A DNA stretch of 64,000 bases, from the NCBI RefSeq assembly GCF_014189535.1, contig NZ_CP050307.1, forward strand, positions 248,001-312,000, given 5' to 3'. Within the stretch, counting starts at the first letter, position 1. Each line of letters starts with the position of its first letter. Shown piece by piece: positions 9,259 to 19,062 of the stretch. The notes beneath the pieces were generated by a model. That model made no database searches and was not told where the DNA came from. It saw nothing but the letters and a program-made list of their open reading frames with translations. Made by a program: the position numbers and the translations under genes. The stretch is from Rhizobium lusitanum. Its GTDB lineage: Bacteria; Pseudomonadota; Alphaproteobacteria; Rhizobiales; Rhizobiaceae.

Positions 9259-9537
9259 CTATTTCGTATAAGCCGACGCAACAACCGAAATATGCGAGAT
9301 TCTCTCTTCATTGGCGGCACGGATAAGCGCTTCCCTGACCGCTTCGGGAGGGACAACATTATGTAGGGCATCCAGGCAGGTTCTGACTGCCACGACGTAT
9401 TCTTCACCATCATCGCTCGGCCAATCCGAAATCAGCGTCACTGCCGCATCTCGAACCGATTTGATGACCCTGTACTTTTCTCTGCCACGCACGATAAGCC
9501 TTAGTGCGGGAAACTGATGCGAAGTGTGCCATTTCAT
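9259..9537 (-). CDS. DUF982 protein
   Basis: This is a 92-residue protein matching DUF982, a small family almost confined to rhizobia and relatives. Visible family features are GREKYRVIKSVRDAAVTLISDWP in the first half and CLDALHNVVPPEAVREALIRAANE in the second. The start is the ATG giving MKWHTSHQF; the longer in-frame extension upstream has no coding character. Its function is unknown. It is monocistronic and diverges from the transporter gene that follows, with about 475 bp between. Confidence 0.75.
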   Translation of the reverse strand: MKWHTSHQFPALRLIVRGREKYRVIKSVRDAAVTLISDWPSDDGEEYVVAVRTCLDALHNVVPPEAVREALIRAANEERISHISVVASAYTK

Positions 9538-9850
9538 AACGTATGGTCTCCGAATCGTTAGGACATTGGTAACTAAGCAAGAACTGTTCCAAACAAGTCG
9601 CTGCTCAAGAACGGTTTGGCAGCCGAAGTTTAATGACGAAAAATGGTCAAACGCATTGCTGATGATCGGCGGGGAACGGGGCCTCACGCACAAAAGCGGA
9701 GGCCGAGGTCCGACATCTTTGCCGAAGTGCAGACGCCGATCTGCATCCTATGGTCAATATTTTTAATTCATATACTACACTTCTAGATGCAAACAAAGCC
9801 CTATTCAACGGACCGGTCACAACACCGATGAACGGTCGCAAAATGAGAGT

Positions 9851-9876
9851 TTACAATACGAACTAGTTCGTACATT
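9851..9876 (+). promoter_or_regulatory. Palindromic operator O1 within the transporter promoter
   Basis: The 16-bp perfect palindrome TACGAACTAGTTCGTA is at 9857-9872. It sits between a -35-like TTACAA (9851-9856) and a -10-like TACATT (9871-9876). The same 24-base block recurs upstream of the dehydrogenase gene at 12212-12235. Position and symmetry fit repression by the TetR protein encoded between the two sites. Confidence 0.8.
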
Positions 9877-9902
9877 ATTCCAAGGGGAGCTTGGGAGGAG
9901 CG

Positions 9903-9968
9903 ATGCTTGGCCGGTCGTGCGTTGGAGGGCCGGCGTCACAATCAATCCTTCCATTTACCGTCGGCTAG
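9903..9968 (+). CDS. Possible 21-residue leader peptide
   Basis: A short ORF starts at ATG 9903 directly after GGGAGGAG and ends in TAG at 9966-9968, 44 bp before the transporter start. The TTGGGAGGAG block of its ribosome site is repeated in front of the transporter gene (near 9998-10008). This could be a leader peptide, a duplicated 5' end or chance. The peptide has no recognisable motif. Confidence 0.3.
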   Translation: MLGRSCVGGPASQSILPFTVG

Positions 9969-10012
9969 CTTGGCGCGACGGTTTATCCAATAGTCCATTG
10001 GGAGGAGACGTC

Positions 10013-11350
10013 ATGCAGACATCAACGGGAATAAGGACACCGAAGCGCGCAGCGCTTGCAAGCTGGTTGGGCAGCGCGGTGGAATATTACGACTTTTTTA
10101 TTTACGGCACCGCGGCGGCCCTGATCTTTCCGAAGATCTTCTTTTCGTCCGCGGATCCGCAAGCAGCCGCTATGGCGTCGTTCGCGACTTTCGGGGTCGC
10201 CTATATCACGCGCCCGCTCGGCGCGGTTGTCCTGGGTCACGTCGGTGACAAGTTCGGCCGTAAGAAGGTTTTGACCTTCACTTTGCTGCTGATGGGCTTT
10301 TCGACCTTCATCATCGGTTGTTTGCCGACCTACGATCATGTCGGCGTCCTCGCTCCGATCCTCCTTGTTCTCGCACGATTGCTGCAGGGGATTTCGGCTG
10401 CTGGAGAGCAGGCCGGCGCGAACTCGATGACGCTCGAACACGCGCCTGAGCATCGACGAGCATTTTTCACCAGTTTCACACTCAGCGGCACGCAGACCGG
10501 CCTCATCCTTGCGACCTTGGTGTTCATACCGATCTCCAGGTTGTCGGAAGAAGACCTTCTGGCCTGGGGGTGGCGCATCCCGTTCTTCTTGAGCGTCGTC
10601 GTCGTTTTTGTCGGATTCTGGGTGCGCCGGACGCTTGCAGAAACGCCGGCCTTCGTTGATGAGGCCAAGAAGGGCGAAGTGGAAGGCTTGCCGCTGATAA
10701 CGCTGTTCAGCAATTACTGGGTGGACGTTGTTCGTATCGTCTTCGCCGCGCTGATCTCCGTTGTCAGCACGATCTTCAGTGTTTTCACACTGTCTTATGC
10801 CGTTAATACCATGCACATTGATCGATCGCTGATGCTGACGGTGCTCGTTCTTGCGAACATTGCCGCGCTGGTGGCGATTCCTCTCTGGGCGCTGCTGGCG
10901 GACCGGATCGGCCGCAAGCCGGTCTTCATTTTCGGTGCCCTGGGTTGTGCCATTTTGATCTGGCCGTATATCTGGGCGATCAGCCAGGGTGACCTGACGC
11001 TGATATTTGTCCTCGGCATCCTGCTGTCAGGCATCATCTATAGCGCCTCGAACGGCGTATGGCCGGCGCTTTACGGCGAAATGTTCGATACGCGCGTGCG
11101 CCTGTCAGGCATGGCGATTGGCACGCAGATCGGCTTTGCTCTTGGTGGTTTCGCACCGACCATCAGTGCTGCCCTGCTGGGCACGGGTCCGACCGGCTGG
11201 ATGCCGGTTGCAGCCTTCACCTCGATCACAGCGGTGATCGCGGCGATTGCCGCCGCGACAGCATCGGAGACCTTCAATATCCCGATGGCGCAGCTTGGTA
11301 GGCAGAAAAAGCAGGGATTGACAGCGTCGGCGGGCAAGCAGTCCGTCTGA
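10013..11350 (+). CDS. MFS transporter, metabolite:proton symporter (MHS) family, probable shikimate/quinate uptake
   Basis: This is a 445-residue protein with 12 predicted membrane segments. The N-terminus RAALASWLGSAVEYYDFFIYG and motif A GHVGDKFGRKKVL at 76-88 are characteristic of the MHS subfamily (ShiA, KgtP, ProP). The start ATG 10013 is set by GGAGGAG. The substrate is inferred from context: the next structural gene is an AroE-type dehydrogenase under the same operator, so shikimate, quinate or a related cyclohexene carboxylate is likely. The gene is preceded by operator O1 and followed by a strong hairpin, so it is its own transcription unit. Confidence 0.85.
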   Translation: MQTSTGIRTPKRAALASWLGSAVEYYDFFIYGTAAALIFPKIFFSSADPQAAAMASFATFGVAYITRPLGAVVLGHVGDKFGRKKVLTFTLLLMGFSTFIIGCLPTYDHVGVLAPILLVLARLLQGISAAGEQAGANSMTLEHAPEHRRAFFTSFTLSGTQTGLILATLVFIPISRLSEEDLLAWGWRIPFFLSVVVVFVGFWVRRTLAETPAFVDEAKKGEVEGLPLITLFSNYWVDVVRIVFAALISVVSTIFSVFTLSYAVNTMHIDRSLMLTVLVLANIAALVAIPLWALLADRIGRKPVFIFGALGCAILIWPYIWAISQGDLTLIFVLGILLSGIIYSASNGVWPALYGEMFDTRVRLSGMAIGTQIGFALGGFAPTISAALLGTGPTGWMPVAAFTSITAVIAAIAAATASETFNIPMAQLGRQKKQGLTASAGKQSV

Positions 11351-11359
11351 TGACAGAAC

Positions 11360-11396
11360 TGTCGGCGCCGTTCTCATCGCGATGACGGCGCCGACA
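11360..11396 (+). terminator. Strong hairpin after the transporter gene
   Basis: The arms TGTCGGCGCCG (11360-11370) and CGGCGCCGACA (11386-11396) pair perfectly over 11 bp, and the loop contains a second palindrome TCATCGCGATGA. It starts 9 bp after the stop. There is no T-run, so termination is likely but the mechanism is unclear. Confidence 0.6.
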
Positions 11397-11493
11397 CCGA
11401 TGTAGAGGCGGTGGCATGCCTTATTTGACTGGTCGCCAATGGTGGGGATACTCGTGTGAACGGTTCGATTCCACCCCTTGAGGCGAGTTCAGC

Positions 11494-12162
11494 ATGCGCA
11501 AGACCCAATCGGTGAAAATTGAAAGCCGATCGAGAAAGAACGATCCTGATGCCACCAAGGAAAATATTCTTCGCATAGCCTCGGAAGAGTTCGTTGCCTC
11601 GGGATTTGCGGGTGCACGCGTCGATGAGATCGCCGAGCGCACGAAGACCTCGAAACGAATGATCTACTATTATTTCGGCGGCAAGGAAGGCCTCTATCTT
11701 GCCGTGCTGGAGCGGGCCTATACCAAGATCCGCAGCCTGGAAGGTGCGCTTGATCTGCAAAGCATGCCGCCCGTGCAGGCGATGCGGAAATTGATCGAAA
11801 GCACCTTCGACCATGACGATCAGAACCCTGATTTCGTCAGGCTCGTCAGCGTCGAAAACATCCACCGCGCCGAGAATATGAAGCGCTCGAGTGTTCTGTC
11901 CGAGATGAATATCGTCGTCATCGACATCATCTCCGATATCTTGCGGCGCGGCTACGAGGACGGCAGTTTCCTGCGGAAGGTCGATCCTATCGATCTGCAT
12001 ATGATGATTAGCGCCCAATGCTTCTTTCGTGTTTCGAACCGCTATACGTTCGGCGCCATCTTTAATCGCGACCTCACCGAAGAGGGCACAAAAACGCGCC
12101 ATAAATCCATGATTTGCGACGCCATCATCGCCTTTCTGAAAACGCCTGGAACCGGCGAGTAG
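11494..12162 (+). CDS. TetR-family regulator of the shikimate-type cassette
   Basis: This is a 222-residue regulator. The N-terminal HTH at about residues 20-66 (ATKENILRIASEEFVASGFAGARVDEIAERTKTSKRMIYYYFGGKEGLY, quoted in spaced parts: ATKENILRIASEEF, GARVDEIAERTKTSKRMIYY, YFGGKEGLY) is typical TetR. The rest is the all-helical ligand and dimer domain, with several His and Met residues near IDLHMMISAQCFFR. It lies between the transporter and dehydrogenase genes, both preceded by the same palindrome, so it most likely represses both and is released by the substrate. Its own upstream region lacks the palindrome, so it may not autoregulate through this site. Confidence 0.88.
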   Translation: MRKTQSVKIESRSRKNDPDATKENILRIASEEFVASGFAGARVDEIAERTKTSKRMIYYYFGGKEGLYLAVLERAYTKIRSLEGALDLQSMPPVQAMRKLIESTFDHDDQNPDFVRLVSVENIHRAENMKRSSVLSEMNIVVIDIISDILRRGYEDGSFLRKVDPIDLHMMISAQCFFRVSNRYTFGAIFNRDLTEEGTKTRHKSMICDAIIAFLKTPGTGE

Positions 12163-12208
12163 GACTTCCTTTCTCCTGGGTAGTGCGCTCACTTTGGCGT
12201 GTCTCGCA

Positions 12209-12235
12209 TTGACAATACGAACTAGTTCGTACATT
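12209..12235 (+). promoter_or_regulatory. Palindromic operator O2 within the dehydrogenase promoter
   Basis: A second exact copy of TACGAACTAGTTCGTA lies at 12216-12231. A consensus -35 TTGACA is at 12209-12214 and a -10-like TACATT at 12230-12235. The flanking bases (ACAA before, CATT after) are also identical to operator O1. Confidence 0.82.
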
Positions 12236-12289
12236 TTTCTGTCGTCGTCATTTTGTTGATGATGCCTGGGAGAGAGCTGGAGGATAGTC

Positions 12290-13159
12290 GTGTCGGAAGT
12301 ACTGATCGCACCGCAGGTGCTGCATGTTGGCCTCATTGGATCGGGTATCGGCGCGTCGCTTTCGCCGGCCATGCATATGCAGGAAGGCGCACGTCTCGGG
12401 CTGGACTATACCTACGACATCATCGACCTGCAGGAACTCGGCTGCACCGTGTCGGATCTCCCCAAGCTCATCGAAAATGCCGAGAAGAACGGCTTTGCCG
12501 GGCTCAACATCACGCATCCCTGCAAGCAGGCCGCGGTGACGCTTGTGGATGAACTCTCGGCAGATGCCGCCGTGCTTCGCTCGATCAATACGATCGTCTT
12601 TCGCAATGAGCGGCGGTTCGGACACAATACTGACTGGTGGGGCTTTGCCGAGAGTTTCCGTCGTGGTCTGCCGGGCGCTTCTCTTGAACACGTCGTCCAG
12701 CTCGGAGCGGGCGGAGCGGGCGTTGCCGTCGCGCATGCTGTTGCCGGCATGGGCGCAAAGTCTATCGAGATCTATGATCTCGATCCGGCGAAGGCCAGCG
12801 CGCTGATCTCGCAAATTCAATCGGCGCACCCGCATTGCATCTTTGTCGCCGGCAGGGATCTGCCCGCCGCGCTACAGGAGGCGACCGGGCTGATTCACGC
12901 TACTCCGACCGGCATGCTGGGCCATCCCGGATTGCCGCTCGACGAAGCGCTGCTTGATGCGCGCTTCTGGGTCGCCGACATCGTCTATTTCCCGCTTGAG
13001 ACCGAGCTTGTCAAAGCTGCCAAAAGCAAGGGGTGTCGAGTGCTGGACGGCGGCGGAATGGCTGTTTTCCAGGCTGTTGGCGCTTTCGAGCTGTTCACGG
13101 GTAGCCAGGCGGATTCGAGCCGCATGATCGCGCATTTCAAGTTGCTGCAAGCGCGATAG
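12290..13159 (+). CDS. Shikimate/quinate dehydrogenase-like protein (AroE family)
   Basis: This is a 289-residue NAD(P)-dependent dehydrogenase. The substrate motif GASLSPAMHMQEG (22-33) and ITHPCKQA with catalytic Lys79, and GHNTDWWGF with Asp115, match AroE/YdiB. A Rossmann motif QLGAGGAGVAVAHAV lies near 135-150. It starts at GTG 12290, set by CTGGAGGA upstream. The usual Asn after SPxxH is Met here. Sitting with an MHS uptake protein under a shared TetR operator, it is more likely catabolic (shikimate or quinate to the dehydro form) than the housekeeping biosynthetic enzyme. Confidence 0.87.
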   Translation: MSEVLIAPQVLHVGLIGSGIGASLSPAMHMQEGARLGLDYTYDIIDLQELGCTVSDLPKLIENAEKNGFAGLNITHPCKQAAVTLVDELSADAAVLRSINTIVFRNERRFGHNTDWWGFAESFRRGLPGASLEHVVQLGAGGAGVAVAHAVAGMGAKSIEIYDLDPAKASALISQIQSAHPHCIFVAGRDLPAALQEATGLIHATPTGMLGHPGLPLDEALLDARFWVADIVYFPLETELVKAAKSKGCRVLDGGGMAVFQAVGAFELFTGSQADSSRMIAHFKLLQAR

Positions 13160-13211
13160 ACTGTCGGCACTTAACTCGCACCTTGCACTCGGCAGCTCAT
13201 TGCGAAGGCTC

Positions 13212-13625
13212 CTACTGCGCGAAAACGCTGTCGAAGTCCTTAAAGCCCTTGACCTCGATCGGATTTCCGCTCGGATCGAAAAAGAACATGGTCCGCTGCT
13301 CGCCGGGCTGCCCTTCGAAGCGGACGACCGGTGGTATGTCGAAGGCAACGCCAGCTTCTTCCAGCCGATCGGCCAGCGCGAACCAGTCTTCCAGCGGAAG
13401 AACGACGCCGAGATGCGGCATCATCACCATATGATTGCCGACCTTTCCGGTCCGCGTGACGTCAAATGGCTTTCCGAGATGCAGCGAGACTTGATGACCG
13501 ACGAAATCGAAATCTACCCAGGTATCGGTGCTGCGACCCTCCTTGTTGCCGAGAACGCCGCCGTAAAAGGCCCGCGCCTCATTAAGGTCGGTCACATGAT
13601 AGGCAAGGTGGAAAAGGGACTTCAT
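13212..13625 (-). CDS. VOC/glyoxalase-fold protein
   Basis: This is a 137-residue vicinal-oxygen-chelate protein. The two beta-alpha-beta-beta-beta units are visible: FHLAYHVTDLNEARAFYGGVLG at the start and NHMVMMPHLGVVL followed by RTMFFFDPSGNPIEVKGFKD at the end. Likely metal ligands are His7 or His10, His84 and a Glu in NPIEVKG. The start has AAGGAG upstream. It is convergent with the dehydrogenase gene and could be a ring-cleaving dioxygenase or lyase; the substrate is not evident, although aromatic intermediates from shikimate would fit. Confidence 0.82.
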   Translation of the reverse strand: MKSLFHLAYHVTDLNEARAFYGGVLGNKEGRSTDTWVDFDFVGHQVSLHLGKPFDVTRTGKVGNHMVMMPHLGVVLPLEDWFALADRLEEAGVAFDIPPVVRFEGQPGEQRTMFFFDPSGNPIEVKGFKDFDSVFAQ

Positions 13626-14069
13626 AAGGCGCTCCTTACGTCTGGCCCCTCAATAAGACGGTCGTTCAGTTTAACTGTCTTGGTTGTGGGTGGGGAGAGC
13701 AATCACGGCCGCGATTCTCAGTTAGTTTCACTGGATCCAATTGAACGCAATTACCACGGGCATTGTCGATGCCCTTCCAAGGAAAGATGATCCCAGATTA
13801 CGGCGCATTTTCTGTCCCTTACCAAGATATCTCATAAAGCGCTTGCGCAAGTGCGAGGCAGCCGATATTTCATGACGACTTTGAAATACACGTTGGGGTT
13901 AAACGGGCATGCTATGCACGAAGCAGTGACGGTAGACTAATTTACGATGCGGTGTAATGGTTATGTGAGGCATATAGGTATTATCTTAATATAATACTTC
14001 CATTTGAAGGTGGTACGCCGACGTCAGATAGTTTATCACGTCTTACGTGCCGTAGCTGGATAATAAGTC
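13626..14069. other. Intergenic boundary of the AT-rich polysaccharide island
   Basis: No gene was seen in these 444 bp. Base composition changes from GC-rich to AT-rich near 13900. The last 150 bp contain A/T-rich stretches (for example TTATCTTAATATAATAC near 13980) that may hold the promoter of the polysaccharide genes. Confidence 0.5.
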
Positions 14070-17000
14070 ATGATGATCTTTGCTGATAAAAATGTACGCT
14101 GGCAAGCAAATTTAATTAAAGTTTCTCCTTTTTTTGATGATGGTTTCTGGATAAAATCCACGACGGGGGAGATTAAAGGTGACTATGCCATCCACTATAT
14201 AAAAAATTGGGATAAGGTTGGAGGCGAGCCATCAAGATTTTTTGATTCAAAATTCTATTTAGGCATGTATGAGGACGTGAGAGTCAAGGGAACCAACCCC
14301 CTTCTCCATTATGTCTTGTATGGGTGGAGTGAGGGGCGGGCGCCATCGCCGTTGTTTGATAGGGCAGGTTTTTTGGCCGCGCATCCGAACATTGATCCTG
14401 CAAAATCGGATCCTGCAGCGTGCTGCCTCATGCTCTATGGCAGTTATCAATGGAACACTAACACATTAGTACTTTCTTCAGGCGGGCCCCCTAGTTCCAG
14501 CGCTGTGTTAGCGGAGAAAATGGCGCCTGAAGTGGAGGCGAGGTGCCTTGAGTATTTTGATGCCAGCTTTTATTTGTCGATGTATCCGGATGTGGGTAGA
14601 GCCAGCGCTGACCCGTATTGGCACTATATGAATTTTGGACATCGCGAAAATCGCAACCCGTCGGCAAGCTTTGATACTTTTTTCTATAAGAAAACTTACT
14701 TGTCTGAGAGCCCGCATGTAAATCCGCTCGCGCATTTCGTATCGACTATCGGCGAGGGTGAGCGAAGAGTGCAGCCTGAAAGCGCGCTGATATTGTCTCC
14801 AGTATTATCCGGATCCCCCAGGCACCAAGCGTTTGTATTCACGTTCATTGCTATTATCCGGAGCAACTTGGAGAGATATGCAAAGGAATACTAAATTTCC
14901 CTGCGGGCGTCCATGTCGTTTTCACTGTTTGTGGTGAAGCGGATAGAGTTTTTGTTTCGAATTATGTTGCGAGATATCTAGGTGAAATAGGCGTAGATAT
15001 TGTAATTGTTCCGAACAGAGGTCGGGATATTGCTCCGTTTCTTATTGGGTCGGCTTCGATATGGAGAAAATTCGACCTAGTTCTACATCTCCATACAAAA
15101 GACAGCCGACACATCAGTTGGGGATCAATCTGGCGGAGATATCTGTTTGATCAACTTATGGGGAGCGAGGAGGTCGTTAACGCTGTTATCGAGCATTTTG
15201 CTACCGATAAGAAATTGGGCGCGCTATATCCAGAAAATTATTACGAGATAAAGAAATTTACTCTTTCCAATCCAAATATCGAAAACGTCACTAATACTTT
15301 GAAATTTCTTGGGTTGGATGTTGCTCAAGCAAAAATTGCAGAGTTTGCGGCTGGATCGATGTGCTGGTTTCGCTCTGAAGCGTTAATGTTATTGCTTGAA
15401 TCAATAAAAAGCTTGGATCTTTTTGAATTGGAGGAGGGGCAGGTTGACAATACATTCGCCCATGCGTTGGAGCGCGTTATACCGGTAGCAGTAAAATTCG
15501 CCGGTTTCGATGTGAAATCTTATTCAACTCCCGTCAGAGCCTCTCTTGGTTCCCCCTTGCCTGCCCCAACTCGCGATCAAAGTGTCACTGCTGCGGCGGA
15601 TAAGTGGCCGCGAGATACGCCTCGGGCAGCTCTGCGTCCGGCTCTTCCTTTAGGGCCTAAGGGCAGCGTGTATAATGGCAATGCGTTGGATATCCATTGG
15701 GTCATTCCGAGTTTTGGAAAGGGAGCGGGCGGGCATATGACGATTTTTCGAATCGTCAAGTTCCTTGAGCAGTTTGGCCATCAGCAAACAATTTGGCTGC
15801 AAGGTGCAACCAACATGCCAAGCGAGGAGTCCGCGCGTCAGAGAATCAGTGATTGGTATCTGCCTATCGGTCCTCGCGTTAACGTTCTTTTTCTACCAGC
15901 TGACGTTCGTCAGCTCTCGGGTGATGTTCTTATCGCTACAGATTGCTGGACTGCATTCCCTGTGAGCCAAGCGGCCTCTTTCAAAGAGAGATTTTATTTT
16001 GTTCAGGATTATGAACCTGACTTTCATGCCGCCGGTGCAAATCAGCTTGTGGCGGAAAGCACATATAATTTTGGTTTCTCAGCTCTTTGCGCGGGGGCGT
16101 GGCTGGATAACATAATGAAAAGTAAGGGTGTGTGGTCGCGCCCATGGGATCTATCTGTCGACCACGATATCTATTTTCCTACGACAAGATCACTGAGTTC
16201 TGATAAGAAGCATCGCCGCGAAATACAAATTGCGTTTTACGCGCGGCCATATACGCCCCGGCGCGCCGTTGAGTTGGGTTTTGCAGCGCTTGAACAATTG
16301 CATGCCTCTGGGAGACATTTTAAAGTTCATCTCTTTGGTGAAGCGAATGTCGATGTTCCCTACAATTTTCCATATGAGCAACATGGGATTCTCAATCACG
16401 ACCAACTGGCCGAGCTATATCGGCGCTCGGATCTTGGCCTAGTATTCTCCGCCACAAACTATTCTCTTATACCGCTCGAAATGATGGCTTGTGGTCTTCC
16501 TGTTGTAGAGCTTGATGTCCCCAGTACACGAGTTATTTTTCATAATGGTGAGGTTAAATTCGCTTTACCTACCCCCTACGATATAGCTGCAGCGGTGGCG
16601 GATTTGATTGATAATCCAGACAAAATTGATGCTCAGTTGGAAAGAGGACTGGAGTTTGTTAAGGGGGCCTCTTGGGAACAGAGTGCACGCAAGATTGAGG
16701 CGGCTTTGAAGGAGAGGCTCGATGAATTGAGTTTTGTTGACATAAGTGAGGAGCTGTTGGCGTCGCCGGCAGTGATAGAAAAGCCGCGGGTGTCCGTCAT
16801 AATCCCTACGTACAATGCAGGATTCTCTTTTAACGATGTGCTGTCTGCGCTATCCCGCCAAAAGTGTGATTTCAAATTTGATGTATTAGTTATCGATAGC
16901 GAATCTGCGGATAATACGCTGGAGATAGCGGATCAGTTTCGTCATAAGAATGTGAGGCTCGCTCAGATTCCAAAGGCCGAGTTCCAGCATGGCCGAACAA

Positions 17001-17689
17001 GGAATCTTGGAATATCCATGACCGAGGGTGACTACGTTGCGATTCTGACGCAAGATGCGTTGCCAAAAAATGACACTTGGCTGGCTTCTCTCATTCATGG
17101 CTTTAGTTTCGGTCCCAGGATTGCTGGTGTAACGGGGAGGCACGAAGCCTATCCACAACATGGCCCATTTGTAGCACGTGATATCAAAGAACATTTTGAT
17201 AGTCTGGCGCTTTTACCAAGGGCAATCGACTCCAAACTGGGACTTCCGAGCTTCTACTATCCGGGAAGTATTACATGGCGGATGCTTGCCTATTTTTATT
17301 CAGATAACAATTCGGCCATGTCCAGAGCTATTTGGAAACACCTTCCCTATCCGGAAATTGAGTGGGGCGAAGACTATGTATGGGCATCGCTTGCTCTCAA
17401 GGCCGGATTCCAAAAGGGATACGTTGACGACGCAGTTGTTTATCATTCACATGATTTTCCGGGTGCAGTCCTCTTGAAGACTGCCATCACGGAGGGAAAA
17501 TTCTGGGCACAGGAGTTTGGTATTTGTCTTTATGGCGACGTGACGGCGGCTATAACCCAAGCGAATGAAAGAGACCGATCGTTTGCAAGAGAGAAAGGTA
17601 TTAGCACGTCGGCGCTGAAGCAACGTCTCAAGGCGAACGAACTGTTGATCAAAGGGAGAGTCCAAGGTTGGACGGAAAATATTCCTTGA
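14070..17689 (+). pseudogene. RgpF-domain multi-domain glycosyltransferase, split by a one-base deletion in a C-tract
   Basis: Two frames together encode one large surface-polysaccharide enzyme. Frame one (14070-14894) carries repeats of the form FDxxFYLxMYxDV..G..P..HY...G..EGRxPSxxFD. The second frame continues with an RgpF-type domain (NRGRDIAPFLIG, LHLHTKDSRH, GALYPENYYEI), a WsaF-like GT4 domain (WVIPSFGKGAGGHMTIFRIV, ... SLIPLEMMACGLPVVELD) and a C-terminal GT2 domain (VSVIIPTYNAGFSF, ... FGEDYVWA-like region GEDYVWASLALKAG). The frames change at C5 (14815-14819); a sixth C gives an uninterrupted 1206-codon reading GSPQAPSVCIHVHCYYPEQL. The real start of the downstream part alone would be ATG 15158. 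Whether the gene is dead, phase-variable or misread is open. Confidence 0.8.
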
Positions 17690-17727
17690 GTCGCTGGATA
17701 TGCTGTGATTCATAAAAATAGACCGAG

Positions 17728-17743
17728 ACGTGAATTTTCACGT
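17728..17743. repeat. Short inverted repeat between polysaccharide genes
   Basis: ACGTGAA (17728-17734) and TTCACGT (17737-17743) flank two bases, 39 bp after the stop of the glycosyltransferase gene and 29 bp before the next start. With only a two-base loop it is a better protein-binding site than a hairpin. The role is unknown. Confidence 0.35.
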
Positions 17744-17771
17744 TGGTAGAAAAAGTTTTGTGTGGTGTGTC

Positions 17772-18856
17772 ATGTTCAAATCGCCAATAGTTCTGGGTAT
17801 TTTTTCTCAGAAAAACATTAGTAATATTAGTCTCGAGCAGGCGTTCTCCAATTCAGGGAAGAACACTGGAAATCTTTTTTTAGTGAAAGTTTATATCGTA
17901 ACTTGAATGGTGCTTCGATGGGGCATCTTGGTTTTACAGAGGCAAACGTAGAAGACAAAGATTGCATTGTCCTCGCTGCAGCGAACTGGCTGGATTCGAC
18001 CACAGATTTCAGTGCGCTTTATGAAAGGCTGAGGAAAACTAACAAGCCCATTGTTATTGTTGGATTGGGCGCGCAGTCTTCACTGAATTCTGAAATTCCT
18101 ATCTTGAAGGAAGGAACGGTAAACCTCCTAAAATTGATTGCGGAAAGGTCGGCCTTAGTTTCCGTGCGAGGGGAATTTTCAGCCACTGTGCTCGAGAAAT
18201 ATGGGATTCGGAATATAGCAGTTACCGGATGCCCATCATTGTTGCTTTCGGGTTCGGAGGCGCCCGTTCTGAGGCCATTTAAAAGGGAATTGGGTGGTCA
18301 AATCGTGATAGGTGCAACACGTCACGGATTTGAGAGCACTGATTTACTTCAGCTCCATTTGTATCGTCAGGCTTTAAAGTTCGGTTTGGATCAAATCCTG
18401 CAGTCTGAACTCGCTGATATGTATTTTTCATTGGGTAGGTTGAACAATCGAGATATTTTAACTCGGTCTTCCACCGTCGTGCGGGCATTGTATGGCGATA
18501 GTGAAAGACGCGTCGCTCAGTATCTTTCTCAGAAGGCTCATGTTTTCTTTGACGTGTCGGAGTGGCTGGCATTTATGAGCACTCGATCGATGTATGTTGG
18601 TACAAGATTGCATGGGGCGGTTGCGTCATTGCTCGCAGGAGCGCCGGCGACACTTATTGTTCACGATTCCCGAACTCTTGAATCAGCACGTGTGCTCAAC
18701 ATCCCCTTTGTTCGAGGCGATGAGATCGATCTCCGAAAGGACATTGCGTTTTCAGATTTTTACAACGAAAAGAAATTAAAAGCTTTTTCAAATGGTTATA
18801 GAATATATAGAGAGAGATTTGAGGATTTCTTCAAAAGAAATTCCCTGTCGTTTTAG
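17772..18856 (+). pseudogene. Polysaccharide pyruvyl transferase family protein, broken in a T-tract
   Basis: The gene begins at ATG 17772 (MFKSPIVLGIFSQKN) and meets a TGA at 17904 in that frame. Adding one T to the T7 tract at 17875-17881 joins it to the long downstream frame: NSGKNTGNLFFSESLYRNL, then the body with IVIVGLGAQSS, YGIRNIAVTGCPSLLL and MYVGTRLHGAVASLLAG. These motifs match the polysaccharide pyruvyl transferase fold (CsaB/WcaK type), which adds ketal pyruvate to sugars; the NTGNL motif at the N-terminus is normally part of it. The repaired protein is 361 residues. Internal ATGs near 17903 could yield a truncated product. Confidence 0.78.
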
Positions 18857-19062
18857 GGTGCATTGGGCAGCTTAATTACCCAATGGATCTTAAATTAATA
18901 CTGATGCTATCGTGGACAGATTAGATGGTGCTGCGTCCTGCGAGCCAAATTGTAGCAATGATAAACGCATAGAACCGATGAAGGGTGGTGATAGCTGTTC
19001 TCTCGTGAGATAAGTGACGGGAATGTATCGGCATCTGTCATCTATTGAGGATTTGTTGCCAG

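Larger units (their letters stand above)
9538..10012. other. Regulatory region ahead of the MHS transporter
   Basis: The 475 bp contain no convincing protein gene. They hold the TetR-type operator at 9857-9872 and a possible 21-codon leader ORF at 9903-9968, described separately. The segment 9740-9800 is AT-rich. Confidence 0.5.

Noticed and set aside
11400..11493. tRNA-like GGTTCGATTCC motif upstream of the TetR gene
   Set aside because: The bases around it do not form a T stem, and no acceptor or anticodon arm can be built.
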